From NCBI RefSeq assembly GCF_033568475.1, contig NC_133123.1, positions 155,573,753 through 155,637,752 of the forward strand: a stretch of DNA of 64,000 nucleotides, read 5' to 3'. Below the pieces are notes generated by a model. That model was not told the DNA's origin and did no database searches. It saw only the letters and a program-made list of their open reading frames with translations. Positions 35,429 through 47,735 of the stretch are shown piece by piece (positions within the stretch are counted from its first letter, which is position 1; every line of letters begins with the position of its first letter). The position numbers and the translations under genes are program-made. This stretch comes from Henckelia pumila (taxonomy: Eukaryota; Streptophyta; Magnoliopsida; Lamiales; Gesneriaceae).

Positions 35429-35610
35429 TTCAAGGCATGTTAGTATTTGCCTTTAAACTCTGCTAGCCTGACCTGAGAACTTTGAACGGGAATATCATTG
35501 ACTGACACAGAAGAAAATATTCAAGGCATGTTAGTATTTGCCTTTAAACTCTGCTAGCCTGACCTGAGAACTTTGAACGGGAATATCATTGACTGACACA
35601 GAAGAAAATA
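35429..35610. repeat. 91 bp perfect tandem duplication upstream of EXO70
   Basis: The block TTCAAGGCATGTTAGTATTT... at 35429-35519 is repeated without visible change at 35520-35610. On the minus strand it lies in the predicted 5' UTR intron of EXO70. The identity implies a recent event, or an assembly error. Confidence 0.95.
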
Positions 35611-36125
35611 TTTCCAATATCTTTCTTGCACCCACTTCCCACTCAAAATCTTAAGGCAAAAGAACCAACGAATAAAATAGGTATTGACCGAAAGAGGAGA
35701 CTGATCCACGGCCACCCAATTTGGACTTCAACAATGAACAATAACAGTAAATCCAAAATGAAATTTCCCACAAATTCCACAGAAAAGATAAGTCAGCACA
35801 GAGGATTCAAGAATCAGCACAGAATTTCCTGGGTTTTTCCTTCTTGAATCACTTTCAAGGGTCAAAACAGTTCACACTTATCAGAAGACCGCAGCTTAAG
35901 TTGCAAAAAACCATGAACAAAATTTAACCCAAAACGAAGAAAAGAAGATATATTATCAACAATCAAAAGCCAAATATACTGTTTTTTCATTCACAAGATT
36001 TGGAAATTCGAGATTGAGATGAATATGTTGCCTACCATCAATAGCCAAGAACAAAGGGAAAACGAAAACAAAACAGAAATGGGTAGTGAAATAATAAAGA
36101 AGATCAAAAGAGATTAGCTTTACAC

Positions 36126-37900
36126 CTGAAGATTTTTGCTTGATTCTTGGACCAGCGAAGCACTAAAAAAGTAAAAATGAAAACTTTTTTTTCATGCAAT
36201 GTGGGAATTTGAGAAAGACCAAGAACTGATAATTGATGAAATAGGAAGGAAGCTCACGCGGTTTTTCAAGGAAGCGATTCGTACTTTGAACATAAAATAA
36301 TATGTATTATATATTTTTTAAAAAAGATTTTTAATAATTTTTTGACATGTTAAAAATTAATGATATCAAACTACTACATTTTATTTTTATTAATAAAAAG
36401 TATCACGAAGATATATGAGCATAGATTATTTATTGATTTATCTAAAACTATATTATACAATTAATTTATAAATTAATCTTTAATTTCTCTCTCATTAATT
36501 ATTTATTACCCATGATTTATTAATAAAATGTGCACAGGTGATATTTTTTCAAACAACATTTTGATAAAAAAAAATTTAAGAAAATTTATATAATTGTCAT
36601 TTTTATGAAAATATATTTTATTTACTATTTAAGAAATTAATTTCTATTATTTATATTAAAACTACTTTTGATTAGATTAATTTTATAACATTAATCCTAT
36701 TATACAATTTGTCGCGCACAATATAACGACACTAGCATAAAACAAGAGCCATAGCATCACAAAGACTTTCTGTGCAACTAAAAAATAATAAATATTTCCA
36801 AGTTACTTTCAAAAAAATAAATATATATTTCCAAGTAGTTAACACATGTTTTTTTAATAATAAATTAATAAATATTGAACTTTTTTATGTGGTTTTAATT
36901 TTCATAAACGTTTTTCGATCATCCGAAAATAAATATATATTTACTATATTTTCAAATTTATATATATGGTTTACTATTTTCAATTCAATCCGATTTTATA
37001 CATTATATTATAATAAAAGATAAATAAATACATATGTTATGGCAAAAATAATATGATATAACTTACACAATTTCCCCGATAAATTTCCAGTAACAATAAT
37101 AATCTTGGTCTTAAATATATAAGCTTGTTGTTTTACAGCCTAAAAAATCATTGAAAAACAAAAGTTCGCAAACAAATTTCATGTTTTATCTTTAGTTAGT
37201 ACATTTAAAAAATAGTTACACGAGTTAATAGCGGTATATTTGTAAAATAAAAAAAAAAATACTCGTAGATGTAGAAATTGAATTATATATTTAAAAACTA
37301 AAAAAAACGAATTTTTATAATTGAACAGGTGGGAATATGTAATTAATGGTAATTTAGAGTCTCCATCTTCAATCTCTTGACTTGGGGACGAATAAAGTTT
37401 GGGACGAATAAGATTTCTTTGTAATAATTTATTGAGCATTTATTATCTTCATAAAAGTTTTTTTTTTGGGAAAAAATAGAATAAAATCTCTTTATAAAAT
37501 CCCCTCAAAATAAATATCTCTTTAATTATAATAGGTCCTTATGAAATCATATGATTCTATAAAATTAATTTTAAATATGGATTTTTTTTTGAAAATAAAT
37601 ATGGATTTTTTTAGTCAAATAAAATTTTGCGATTCAAATTACTTAATTCAATTAAATATATATTTTAGGGTGGGGGTGGGGAGAAGAGTTTTAAATTCAT
37701 GTTAATTGAAATTATACAAAAATGGGAATTTCGTATTATTACACACACATAACCCTGATTGATTTTCATTTAAAAACATAATAAAATGAAAAATAGAAAT
37801 AAAACTCAAACACAAAATAAATAAAGAGGAAAAAGAATTATCAGTATCTATTAAACAAGAAACTTTATATTAAAATTTTGAAACAAGATCCACCGTTGGA
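36126..37900. other. AT-rich intergenic DNA between divergent EXO70 and RRM genes
   Basis: It is very AT-rich with many poly-A/T runs. I recognised no gene or defined repeat. Both promoters should lie in it: that of EXO70 near 36250 (minus) and that of the RRM gene near 37900 (plus). Confidence 0.5.
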
Positions 37901-38448
37901 TCTCTTGGCTCAAACCGACGGTGTGGATGCCTCTTCTTACCGTTTCAGCTTGCATAAACCCTTGGACTCGGCCATTTCCTCTCTCTAGGGTTTTTCACTC
38001 ACAGCTGAACCAGAAGCAGCACGAAGAAGAAAAAAGGTACAATTTTTTTTATCTTTTATTTCCCTCTAATCCAGCCTTTCAGAAGCTGTATCAGTGATCT
38101 TGCGTGGATGAATTCTTGTTATTTTTCCGATTAGTACTGTTCTGGGCTTTGGGTTTTGTCGATTTTCATTTTTCTTGTTTTTTTTATTTTTTTGTGATTT
38201 TTATTTGATTTTTATACTATCTTGTGTGTTTTATTTATGTTTTGATTGAGTTTTGTTTTGATTAGTTCTTGTATCTGGTGAAAATGTTTCATTTCTTAAA
38301 CTGTCATAGATGAACTGAAAACATCCTGTTTATGCTCTTCATAAACACAATTTTTTTTGTGTTTATTTTTTTTCTGGCGATCTGTGTTTGATAATATTTT
38401 CTTGTTAGAATCCTTGTCGTCTAAGGAGTATAGTTTTAGGTTGGAGCA

Positions 38449-39890
38449 ATGGCTTTCTTGAGAAAAGCTGGGAATGTGTTCGGGAGAACTCTGAGTTCGC
38501 ATATCAATCAGGAAATCACATCTTCCAGACCGTCCATCTTTCAAGCTATAAGATGCATGACAACTTCGAAGCTCTTTATTGGAGGTGCGAAAACATTTTC
38601 TTTTGGGGTCCACCTCCATCAGCTAGGCTAGGTTCGTCTTTTCAAATTTGTATCACGCCCTTGTGTTTTTATTCTGCAGGCCTCTCTTACGGCACTGATG
38701 ACATGAGTCTGTCAGAGGCTTTCAGCAAGTATGGAGAAGTTGTTGAAGGTACTCTCTTCCTAATTGTATTGTGCCTTCACTTTTGTGAATTTAAATCGTT
38801 GAACGTCGAGTGTTTGATGAAGGAACCAAGCTTGTGTCCAAATTGTATCCTTGTAACTTTCTAGTTTTGAATACAGCTTTGTTGATTCAATTTTATGGAT
38901 GAACAGATGGTAAATAGTCACTCAGCTAGTATCATGTTGAAGATTTAAATCTTATAGTAATAGCATGAATCTTTATAATATTAAAAAGAGACATCCTAGA
39001 AACCAAATGTGTCGGTGCTGGCCTAGATCATGGCCTTGACCATAATCCCGTTTCAAGCTCAAAATATGTGGAGAGGACTGTATTTTTGGATAAGATGCTT
39101 GTTTCTTGGGCCGCATCCTTGACTTATTGTTTGACCAACTTGTATGGCACCAACGTGTTTTTGTAAACTCAACCATTTATACTGGGTTTGGAACTTTGGA
39201 GGCGATGCACTGATGATAACTGTATATCTGGCAGCTAGAGTAATTGTGGATCGTGATACTGGTAAATCAAGAGGATTTGGCTTTGTTACTTATGATTCCG
39301 TTGATGGTGCATCTGCTGCTATCCAAGCCCTGGACCAACAGGTGCTATTATCGTGCTCTTCTGTTTCTTTGTATTAATTATTTTCCTCAAGTTGACCTGG
39401 AAAATTATTGTGTTTTTCTCAACCATATTTAATTTACATGTTACTGCTATCCATTTTGGCATTACTTTAGGAACTTCAAGGTCGTAGGATAAGAGTGGAT
39501 TATGCAAATGACAGGGTACGTGGTGGGGGTGGGGGTGGCTACCAAGGTGGTGGTTACGGTGGTGGGGGTTATGGTGGTGGTTATAACAACAATGATGGTT
39601 ATGGGGGGAATTATGGTGGTGGTGGTGGAAATTATGGGCGTGCGGGCGGCGGTTATGGTGGTGGTCAGAACTTTGGTGTTGCTGGAGGAGGTGCTGGGGG
39701 CAGCAGTAATGCTGGTGGTAGCCATTTTGCGAGCTCTGGACAGGAAGGTTTTGGTGACACCATTGTTGGTGCCGAACACAGCAATCAGTTTGGGCATGGC
39801 GATGAAGGTTTCGGCCATGATGAGCCATCGGAAGGAAACTATGGAGACGATGATGACGCTCCTGGAAACTACGGCAATCGAAGGGCCTGA
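38449..39890 (+). CDS. RBG3: Glycine-rich RNA-binding protein with organelle-targeting leader (GR-RBP3/RBG3 type), four exons
   Basis: Exons 38449-38584, 38680-38748, 39235-39341 and 39471-39890 join in frame to 243 residues. Residues 1-38 ([20 protein letters not shown]...) are basic and hydroxylated, like a mitochondrial presequence. One RRM follows at about 40-118, with RNP2 KLFIGGL and RNP1 [10 protein letters not shown]. The tail is rich in GGYGGG repeats and ends acidic ([14 protein letters not shown]). In the family these proteins bind RNA in mitochondria, and some act in C-to-U editing or cold response. A 5' UTR intron is likely (donor AAAAAG|GTAC at 38037, acceptor at 38408 or 38439). 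The His/Thr-rich frames on the opposite strand of the glycine tail are shadows. Confidence 0.94.
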
Positions 39891-40607
39891 GGAAAGCTTG
39901 AGGTCATTGAATCCCGGTTATTTTCTTCGGTGGAGAAGTCTTGGAAGATGCAATGAAAGTCATTTTATGGCCTAAATTAACTTCTTTTTTTATTTTAATT
40001 TGTCTTTCTAAACTCTACTCTTTGTTCCAGTGTTTGAATCAAACTTTGAATGACGTGCTTTTAAAGTTTGTATGATATTTTTGTCATTTGTGTAGAACCA
40101 ACAAATGGGTCAGAATAATTATTTGTTTAATTCGGTCGAATTTTTGGGATTTAAACGCTTACACAACCTGAGCTAAAAAGTAATGACAATAGAATTTATT
40201 AACAAAAGAAAATTGTTAAAATAATTATATGGAAAAATGAAGATATGGCATCATTTGGTTCCATTTCTTGGATATATTTTCCATCCTCTATTTTTTTTTT
40301 CGAAATAAAGCAAATGTATACTCAGAACAGAAACCATAAATTTAAGCAACAAAATGAAAATAAAAGGTTAGTATCTGATTTTATTAAACGAAGATTAAGA
40401 ACATTTTTCGACCATGCGATTTGCAAAAGGTTGTGTATACCTATATCAATATCGAGACCAATTTGTTAACCAATCAACCACTCATGAACAAACTCAAAAC
40501 TAAAAGAAATACAAAACTGCAAATGCAAAGATAACAAGAATGACATTTAATTGAAAAAAACAAAAACAAAAACAAAAAACATGTGCCAAGAATATGGGTG
40601 CAAGAAA
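39891..40607. other. Spacer between convergent RRM and phosphoserine phosphatase genes
   Basis: It holds both 3' UTRs. Short frames here have no family resemblance and no other feature was seen. Confidence 0.5.
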
Positions 40608-43600
40608 CTAGTCCAAAGAGTTGATCAAGTCTTTGAAATTGAACACTAGCCAATCGGCCTTGGCTGCGACGGCCTCGCGAAGCTGAACTCCCCCGTAGCA
40701 TATGAACAAGTCCGCACCTCCTGGTTTACGAGCCTGTGACAAGAGATACAAAAAAGTCTTATACCATGATATCAATAAGAACCTCAATGTGAGTAAGAGG
40801 TTGATATGCAAGAGTGTAACAACTAACACTCCACATCTCGAGTCTCGAACACTGTACTACACAGGTCATAGTAAAAATTTCGACAGCATCTCCTCTGTTT
40901 ATATGACATCTGTACAACAATCCATGTCCCCAAGAAACAAAATCGACATAACCGCGATTAACATGTAGAAGATGAAACTTAAATAGCTAATTTCTCTCCC
41001 CAACTTTGTTGGTTTAAACCTAAAACGAGGAAAAATTTTGGCAAAACATATTCATGGGTCCATATACGAGTAAGCATTTAATTGTTTTAAACTAAAACAT
41101 GGTATCTGATTATATGATTCCAGGGCATCAAATGAGAGATCAAAATTTTGAGATGATGTAGTGTATTTTACGAGAAGTACTCGAGTTGCAGAGCATGATC
41201 GAGGTTATTGTTGGCACCAACTCTCCAAACAAATAGGACATACATAATATTTCACTATAAAACTAGGCAATAATTTCCATATTTGAAATAAAAATATTTG
41301 GAAGGAGCTCATGAGTACTAAACTAACAAGAAAAAGGAAATTTTCTCACCTCTAAATCGGTTGCACCATCTCCAATAATGACTACTGAGGAGTATCGGTG
41401 AGCCTGAAAACCAAATTTTGTTTTTTTTTGTTTTAGAGAAAAAAGAAAGAAAGATAAAAGGGGAGAGATAATATCATTAGGCTTATAGGAGAGATCTTTT
41501 AACATAACAATACACCAACGATGAAACCAACCAACCTTTTTAATCTGTTCAACAGCAATGGCTTTTCCTCCGCTCCTTGAAGTTGGCTCATTAGCATCAA
41601 ATCCTAAAAACTCACCAGAGCTTCCGAACAAAAGTCTATTGGCATATATGCTTTCAAGGGGTATACCGAGGATAGATGCAACAGGCTTAAAAGAAATATT
41701 CAAGATCAGAGAGTCGAAAATAGTGCAAAATGTTTCCATAGCTTCATTTTTGTGCATAATCCCTACATCTCTTGGTGAGTTTGCAGTTAATGAAAAGAAA
41801 GATAAAGCATAGTGAATTACAATGTGATTTCTAAGCACCATCGTGCACTCTCTTACCACCACTAGTTAACTTGATGGCACCAACGGGTACTGCACTTTAG
41901 CATTCAGCCAAACAACATACCTTGGACTTTTTTTATTTAGAAGTGAAAATGTATGATTTGTCCTCATTTACCCTTTGAAGATATTTATTTTACAGAGGTC
42001 GATGAAATATGTCTTATAATAATCGAGCCCTACTTAACCATGCAGTGCACAACCACATAAAGACTTATCATGTGTTAAAAGTTCAAGCAAATATCAAAGC
42101 TATTACTTCTCTACTGGCTCCCAAGGGAAGGATATTCAAGTTACTGACAAGAAGATTCCACCTTATAGCAATGTATATCAAGGGTTAAAATAATAAGTGG
42201 ATGGGCCAGCAGAAGACACGAAGATCCAAATGGCTAACATTATTCTCCATCTTCTAATGCTTTACTAGTCTAAACATTTTTCAGCTAAACAAGTATAGCC
42301 CTGCTCAGCTGCAAAATACACCATAGTTATCAGCATACATTCAATTATAATGTCTAGTCCTCGAACTGAATCCAACTTTCATTCACTATCACAAACTGCT
42401 ATGGAAATTCCAAATTCAATTACTCACTTCACTGTCAACTACAAAAATTCACATCATATATTCTCTTAACACAAAACAAACAAGTAACAACTGAGTGCAG
42501 ACTCAAATTACACAGCTTACATTTATCATTTGACGAAAACCACCAGAGACCAGATAAACATCTTTATTTTTGTCCTTCAGCTTCCTCACCAAAGCATCAA
42601 TTCCAGGAGAAAGTCTAAACAACAGCATGTGTCAATACTTTGGTTGAGCAATATATCATTCATTCTTCTTGTCATGAACTAGATTATTACATTGTTACTT
42701 TGAGGTATACAGAGCACATATTATTTCTATTTGCCTCTAATGTATTGACAAATGAGAAGCGCATGCATAACAAGCCAACGTTTCTTGCTCAAAATCCATT
42801 AAAATAAGCAATTATTTTAAATATATTGCATTATTTCAAGAAGTTTCAAAAATAACTAAAAGAGAACAGAGAATAGCATGCCAGGTTTCATACTTTGGAG
42901 GTCTCTTCTCAAGGAAATCTTGCACCTGAGAGAGTGATGGATTGAAAAGAGATAATCTAGCAGTCAATGCCTGCTCAAAAGGAATGGAGCCACTCATTGC
43001 CCTGGCCGAAACAACAAACTCAAATAAACTCAAATTCCATCGATGTGGTGGTAACAAGAAGGATAAGAAAAAGAACTACGAGCAAAAAATTCAAAGGGAA
43101 CTGCAATATAAAGAATGTTATTGAACCTGGCAGTCCAATCAGCAACAGCCTTTCCAGCTCCACAGAACTCTGCCAGCTCATCAATACCCTCATCCAAGCA
43201 CACTGTGCTATCCACATCAAAGCATACAGCATTCGCATTTCTCCAGACCTCAAGGATCTCTTGCAAATGAAAGGAAACGTTAACAAGAAACAAAATGTGA
43301 CAGAGACTCGTCCACATGAAACTTATATAGGCGTGATCATTCATGCCACACAGAGCAGTAAAGGTTAATTTTATTTCGACAAATTAGTCCCAGAACACAA
43401 TAAATTGCATTTCATACAAATGCAGATTACAATGTTGGAATTAGGCAGAACACTGCAGTATGAACTTAAGTGAAGCTGTACTGTTGGAGGGTAATGTGTT
43501 GTCAAAATGCTCCACTCTTGAGGCCTCTTGTGGTTGAACAGAAGCAGCAACTGAGCTAGAGCAGTTGGGACTTCTCATTACCCCAGTTGGACGAACGAAA

Positions 43601-43713
43601 ACTCCCCTTGTGAACCTTGGATTTAATGAGGAAAAAAGTGTAGATTTTTGTTTCCCGTTGCTAAAAGGGTAAACTGGGTACAACTTTATCCGGCCACAGA
43701 TCAAGTTCTCCAT
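40608..43713 (-). CDS. PSP: Phosphoserine phosphatase, plastid type, seven coding exons
   Basis: Minus-strand exons are 43482-43713, 43127-43259, 42894-43001, 42521-42614, 41536-41685, 41350-41403 and 40608-40733, giving 298 residues with all junctions in frame. The enzyme removes phosphate from 3-phosphoserine, the last step of the phosphorylated serine pathway in plastids. Residues 1 to about 75 look like a transit peptide. HAD motifs are FDVDSTVC (nucleophile D92, D94), LVSGGFRQM, and GDGATDLEARKPGGADLFIC near the end; CLDEGIDELAEFCGAGKAV is typical of the family. The start ATG at 43713 matches known plant starts; an upstream Met in the same frame is out of register with the family. A 5' UTR intron is likely, with a leader exon near 44330-44400. 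I moved the exon 1 donor to AACA|GTACAG, because it alone keeps the frame. Confidence 0.95.
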
Positions 43714-44399
43714 CAAAAGGTATCTGCTTTCATCACAACAGATATTCGTCATCAGGCACGAGGGAAGAAAATTACATGAAATGCATCAAACTTGTGATTC
43801 AAGTATGGAATGCAGTTGATACACATTCTATCCAAGTCCTGCCAGAGACGAAAGACGCACAACACACCAAGTTAACACAAAATAAAGAAATAGACATTAA
43901 AATTCTCATCTCATCGTGTGTCCCATATTTCCTACTACATTTTCTATGACCATCTAGGAAATGCTGCCAGCTTCCTCCAAATGGGAATTTGAACTACACA
44001 CCCAAGAGTCTATTATAACCAACATCCATCCAAGAAATAAATAATACAAAGAAAGGCAGAAAAAGATCACCAGAAAAGAATTTGTAACTGATGCAACGTC
44101 AATACGTTTAAATCTAAACTCAAATAGCACATGTATCGTTCGTTTCAATTCATTAATCTCGTTAAACATGCAAGCCACCGCAAAATAAAACAGCAATCCA
44201 ATAAGCCCACGTGATATCATACAACCAAGCTACACTTGAGTGATCTTATACAAACAACACCCACGTTTGGAGAGGAAATGGAGGCAGAAAAAATCACAAA
44301 GAAAAAGGAAAGAAAATAGAGAAAGTACCTGTATGAATTCCAAATCTCTCGATTATGGAGACGGGAAGTTGGAAACTGGATGTTGGATCTACCTACCTC

Positions 44400-45600
44400 A
44401 TTTGAAAGCGATACCCACTCGCTGCAAGATTTTATTTTTTTTTTTAGAAAATTTTTTTAACTTAATTTTTATTTCCAGAATCGATATATATATATATATT
44501 TTTTTTAATTACAAACTTAAGACGAGTGAAATCAATTGAGCTACAAGTTCACTCTCTTCTTCAAGAATCGATTTGTTGCTAAAGTAAAATTCGGTAATGT
44601 TTTCTATTATTTCAGTCATGAGACATTCGTAAAAATTAGATATTTAAATAAATTTATAATCAGATATAATTGATTGTAACTTTGGATAAATTATTTTTAA
44701 AAAGTTTATGTCATGAAACCAGAAACAACTACATGTTGACATTTGAGACAAATGTTTCAAGTATAAATGTTTGTATTCGATTGTGTGATTAATTTTAACA
44801 GGTCAGAAACCATTTATGAGCTTTATGATTTTGATTAATATATCTTCTATTTGATTAAAATCGAGTCTTTTATATTCACTAACTTATAATTGATTTGATA
44901 AACTCTTATTTAAAATTACAATTATATCATTATTATATAAATGAATTGATGAAACTTTTTTTTATTTTGCTAAATATACAATTATACTTTTAAAATCAAT
45001 CATATTTTTATCTATATCCATAAAATTGAGATATTTTATCAGTCGGATAGTTCCTTGTACGATATTTTGAACTGACAAAAAATATTTTGAGCTCAAATTC
45101 ACACGCAAAAAAACTAGCTACACCATTGTCACATTGTCATGTACTATGATGATATATTTTTATGAGTCGATAAAATATTTTTTTTTTTTTTTTTTTTGCT
45201 GCCACATTGTCATGTACATTACATATTTTTAAAAAAATAATAACCGTAGTGGATTATATCAAAAATACTAGCTTGAGCTTGGGTTTTTGAAAAGGATTTA
45301 AATCCTTTGGCTTAGTGTTTCACTCAGATTAGTGTAATACATTTTATTTTGACTCAACTGAAAATTTAGTTCGTAACGTAAACATTCTCTCGCACGGATA
45401 TATAAAATGTGAAGGTGACTACTAGATATTATTGAGTACATCGATACAGAGATTTTTCTGAGCTAATGAAAGCAAGAACTAAGAGTAGCTGAATTCAAAG
45501 TAAGGTGAGTGAGCTAGAAAAACCCTCCAAGGAGGCTCGTTTTTCGACTAATTTGCGAGACTCGATTACAGAGAACAATCACTGAAACTGTACTCATAGA
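44400..45600. other. AT-rich intergenic DNA
   Basis: It contains a T run at about 45179-45197 and no recognisable gene or repeat family. Confidence 0.5.
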
Positions 45601-45616
45601 AAAACCAGAAATACTA

Positions 45617-46934
45617 CCAGAGTATAGCTCAGAGGATTTTTCTGCGACTCCGTTTTATTGATGGCTCGATCTTTCTTTCAATCGCGCAAGTTGGACATTA
45701 GCCTTCTCTCCCGAAATAACATATTTACTTTCTTTTTCAGAACCTGCGGTCCAAAAACAAGATGCCAATGATTCATACGGCCACGAATGACAAGGAGGAA
45801 AGAAACATGAAAACAGAGCTTGAGCTCCGAGCTTAAGCAAAATAACATTCTTCTTGACAACATTACCTAATGATTGAAACACATGGACAGATAAGTACTA
45901 AAACAGTAATTGTCTTGGCAGAATAAAGAACAGTAGTAAAAAAAAACCTGATTATGTAAACGAAAATGGATAATGCAATGGCCAACACTCTGTTGTGGAA
46001 CAAGAACAAACCTGTAACATAGATACAGAAGGGATTAAGCATTTCTTTGATTTGTTTCAATGTAGAGTCGGAAGGAAACTGAAATTCATTGGAAATATCA
46101 GCATCCCCACCCTACGAAACAGAAGTACAAACACATCACGATACAGAAAACATATGAACCACTCCCAATTACCCCTCCATCCGCCAAAAATAATAACATA
46201 GAATGCAAGACATGGAGATTAATCAATTTGATATTTCTGGGTCAAATTTCCATTTACACATTAAAATAACAAATTTGATGATTAAAATTTAAAGGACTGG
46301 AAAATGGTGATAAGCTATGATGCCCACGGTCAAAAGCTCCCTTTTAATTCTATATAAGAGATGATCAAATATCAATAACAAAAAGCCCTGCATATGAATC
46401 GGAAGCTACAGTATAAATTTTATAATTTACAATGGAAGGAAAAACCTTGTCTGCACTGTGGACTCTGAACTTGCTTTCATGACAGGGAACAGACACAACT
46501 CCAAAGTTAAATAATCATGGCGCACCAGTAAATGTTGCCACGAATAAAGAAACAATTTAACAGAAAATCAACAGAAACCACAGCCAAAACACTTGATAAC
46601 ATATGAGATATAAAATTATTTTGTATTTACTTGGAGCGTTACCAAGCAAAGCATTGAATGGCTACCATATGCCACCCGACTTTTTCAGCTCTCGTTCGAA
46701 CAGCTTGGAGCTTTGAAGCTGCAACCATCTTCATTGCCTTGGTATTTTTTTGAATATTTTTAACACTCTTCATTCGGTTGTGAACTGAAATATTTACAGG
46801 ATCACCAGAACATTTCATCTAAAATTTTTAGAAGATTAACAGACAGAATGGCTCAAATTTTGAGGTAAAAAAATCAACAAAATAAGCATACCAACTTGAG
46901 TTGAAATCAAACGAACCCCAAAACAGCCTGCACC
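45617..46934 (-). pseudogene. Pseudogene of mitochondrial ATP synthase gamma subunit
   Basis: Three minus-strand pieces match the gamma subunit in the right order. Piece 1 (46934-46892) gives GAGCFGVRLISTQV. Piece 2 (46784 to about 46630) gives HNRMKSVKNIQKNTKAMKMV and AASKLQAVRTRAE, then PFNALLGNAPS in another frame. Piece 3 (about 45863-45617) gives VVKKNVI, SEKESKYVISGEKANVQLAR and TESQKNPLSYT in shifting frames. The intact protein is the rotating central stalk of the F1 motor. Splice-like borders remain (CAAGTTG|GTATGC; TTTCAG|TTC; CATTAG|GTAATG), so it arose by DNA duplication, not reverse copying. It has at least two frameshifts and a stop where a Gln codon is expected (WQPF region), and much of the middle is lost. 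The presequence exon and C-terminal half were not found. Confidence 0.85.
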
Positions 46935-47735
46935 CTGTCAACATACACCGATTGGTTTAGATGCAAAGAAATTTAAGCATATAAACAAATGACGTCAAAA
47001 TCATACTTCACATGTTTCTTTGAGTCGTTTTTTTCCCCCTCTTTTGCAGTGTAGTGTTCATTTGCAAGGAGACAGCCTAAAAGCACCGTTTCTCTAACTA
47101 CCTTCTCAAATTATATTTTTATTGCTCTTCAGCTTGATTATTACAAGTAACTAAATACACACTTTGAGTGTGCCAAAAGAATAGCATGCAAAAATTCTTA
47201 TCACAAAAACTAATCTAAATAACTCCCAACTATCATTTTTATTTATTGCTTGTTATTTGAAGTGGGTGGGGGTCATTTTGGTGTCATAGATTTGGCATAC
47301 CATGCTAATTTCTATATAGCAATAAATTTCTGGTCAGCTGCAAACTTTCATAAACAATGAACTTTGTGCCTGCACACACTTATCGAAATGTGTGCACTTC
47401 CCCAGAGATAATAAGCAAGAATTATCAACTTATCTCACAAACAATAGCAGTTCACTTCACCTGCACATATCAAAGACATAGAGACGACCATAAATAAGAT
47501 AACCAACACCAAGCTGGTAAATTACAAAGATCTTTATGTAATAGAAATCAACTTAACAGAAAATGATGACTGTGCTTAAGCTTATTTTTTAAGAACAAAA
47601 AAAATTAGAGGGTGGAATGAGACCTGGATCATCCATACTTCCGAGAGGAGGGTCTGATATCGTCAAAACACAATCTGTCACTTCGACTCAATACTTCTTG
47701 GCTTTAGTAGCAAGTGAATCTTACTGTCAATAAAA
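46935..47735. other. Spacer upstream of the gamma-subunit pseudogene and downstream of the PPR gene
   Basis: No coding match was found. It may hold the lost first exon region of the pseudogene and the PPR 3' UTR. Confidence 0.45.

Noticed and set aside
37888-37925. Resemblance to 5.8S rRNA (GGATCTCTTGGCTC)
   Set aside because: Match is limited to about 14 bases with no flanking rRNA; chance similarity.
39319-39828. His-rich and Thr-rich minus-strand frames
   Set aside because: They are mirror frames of the glycine-rich GGT/GGA repeats of the RRM gene.
45655-45882. Small novel minus-strand gene of 75 codons
   Set aside because: It starts from GTG, lacks an ATG, and part of it matches the gamma subunit of ATP synthase in line with upstream pieces; it is a pseudogene fragment.
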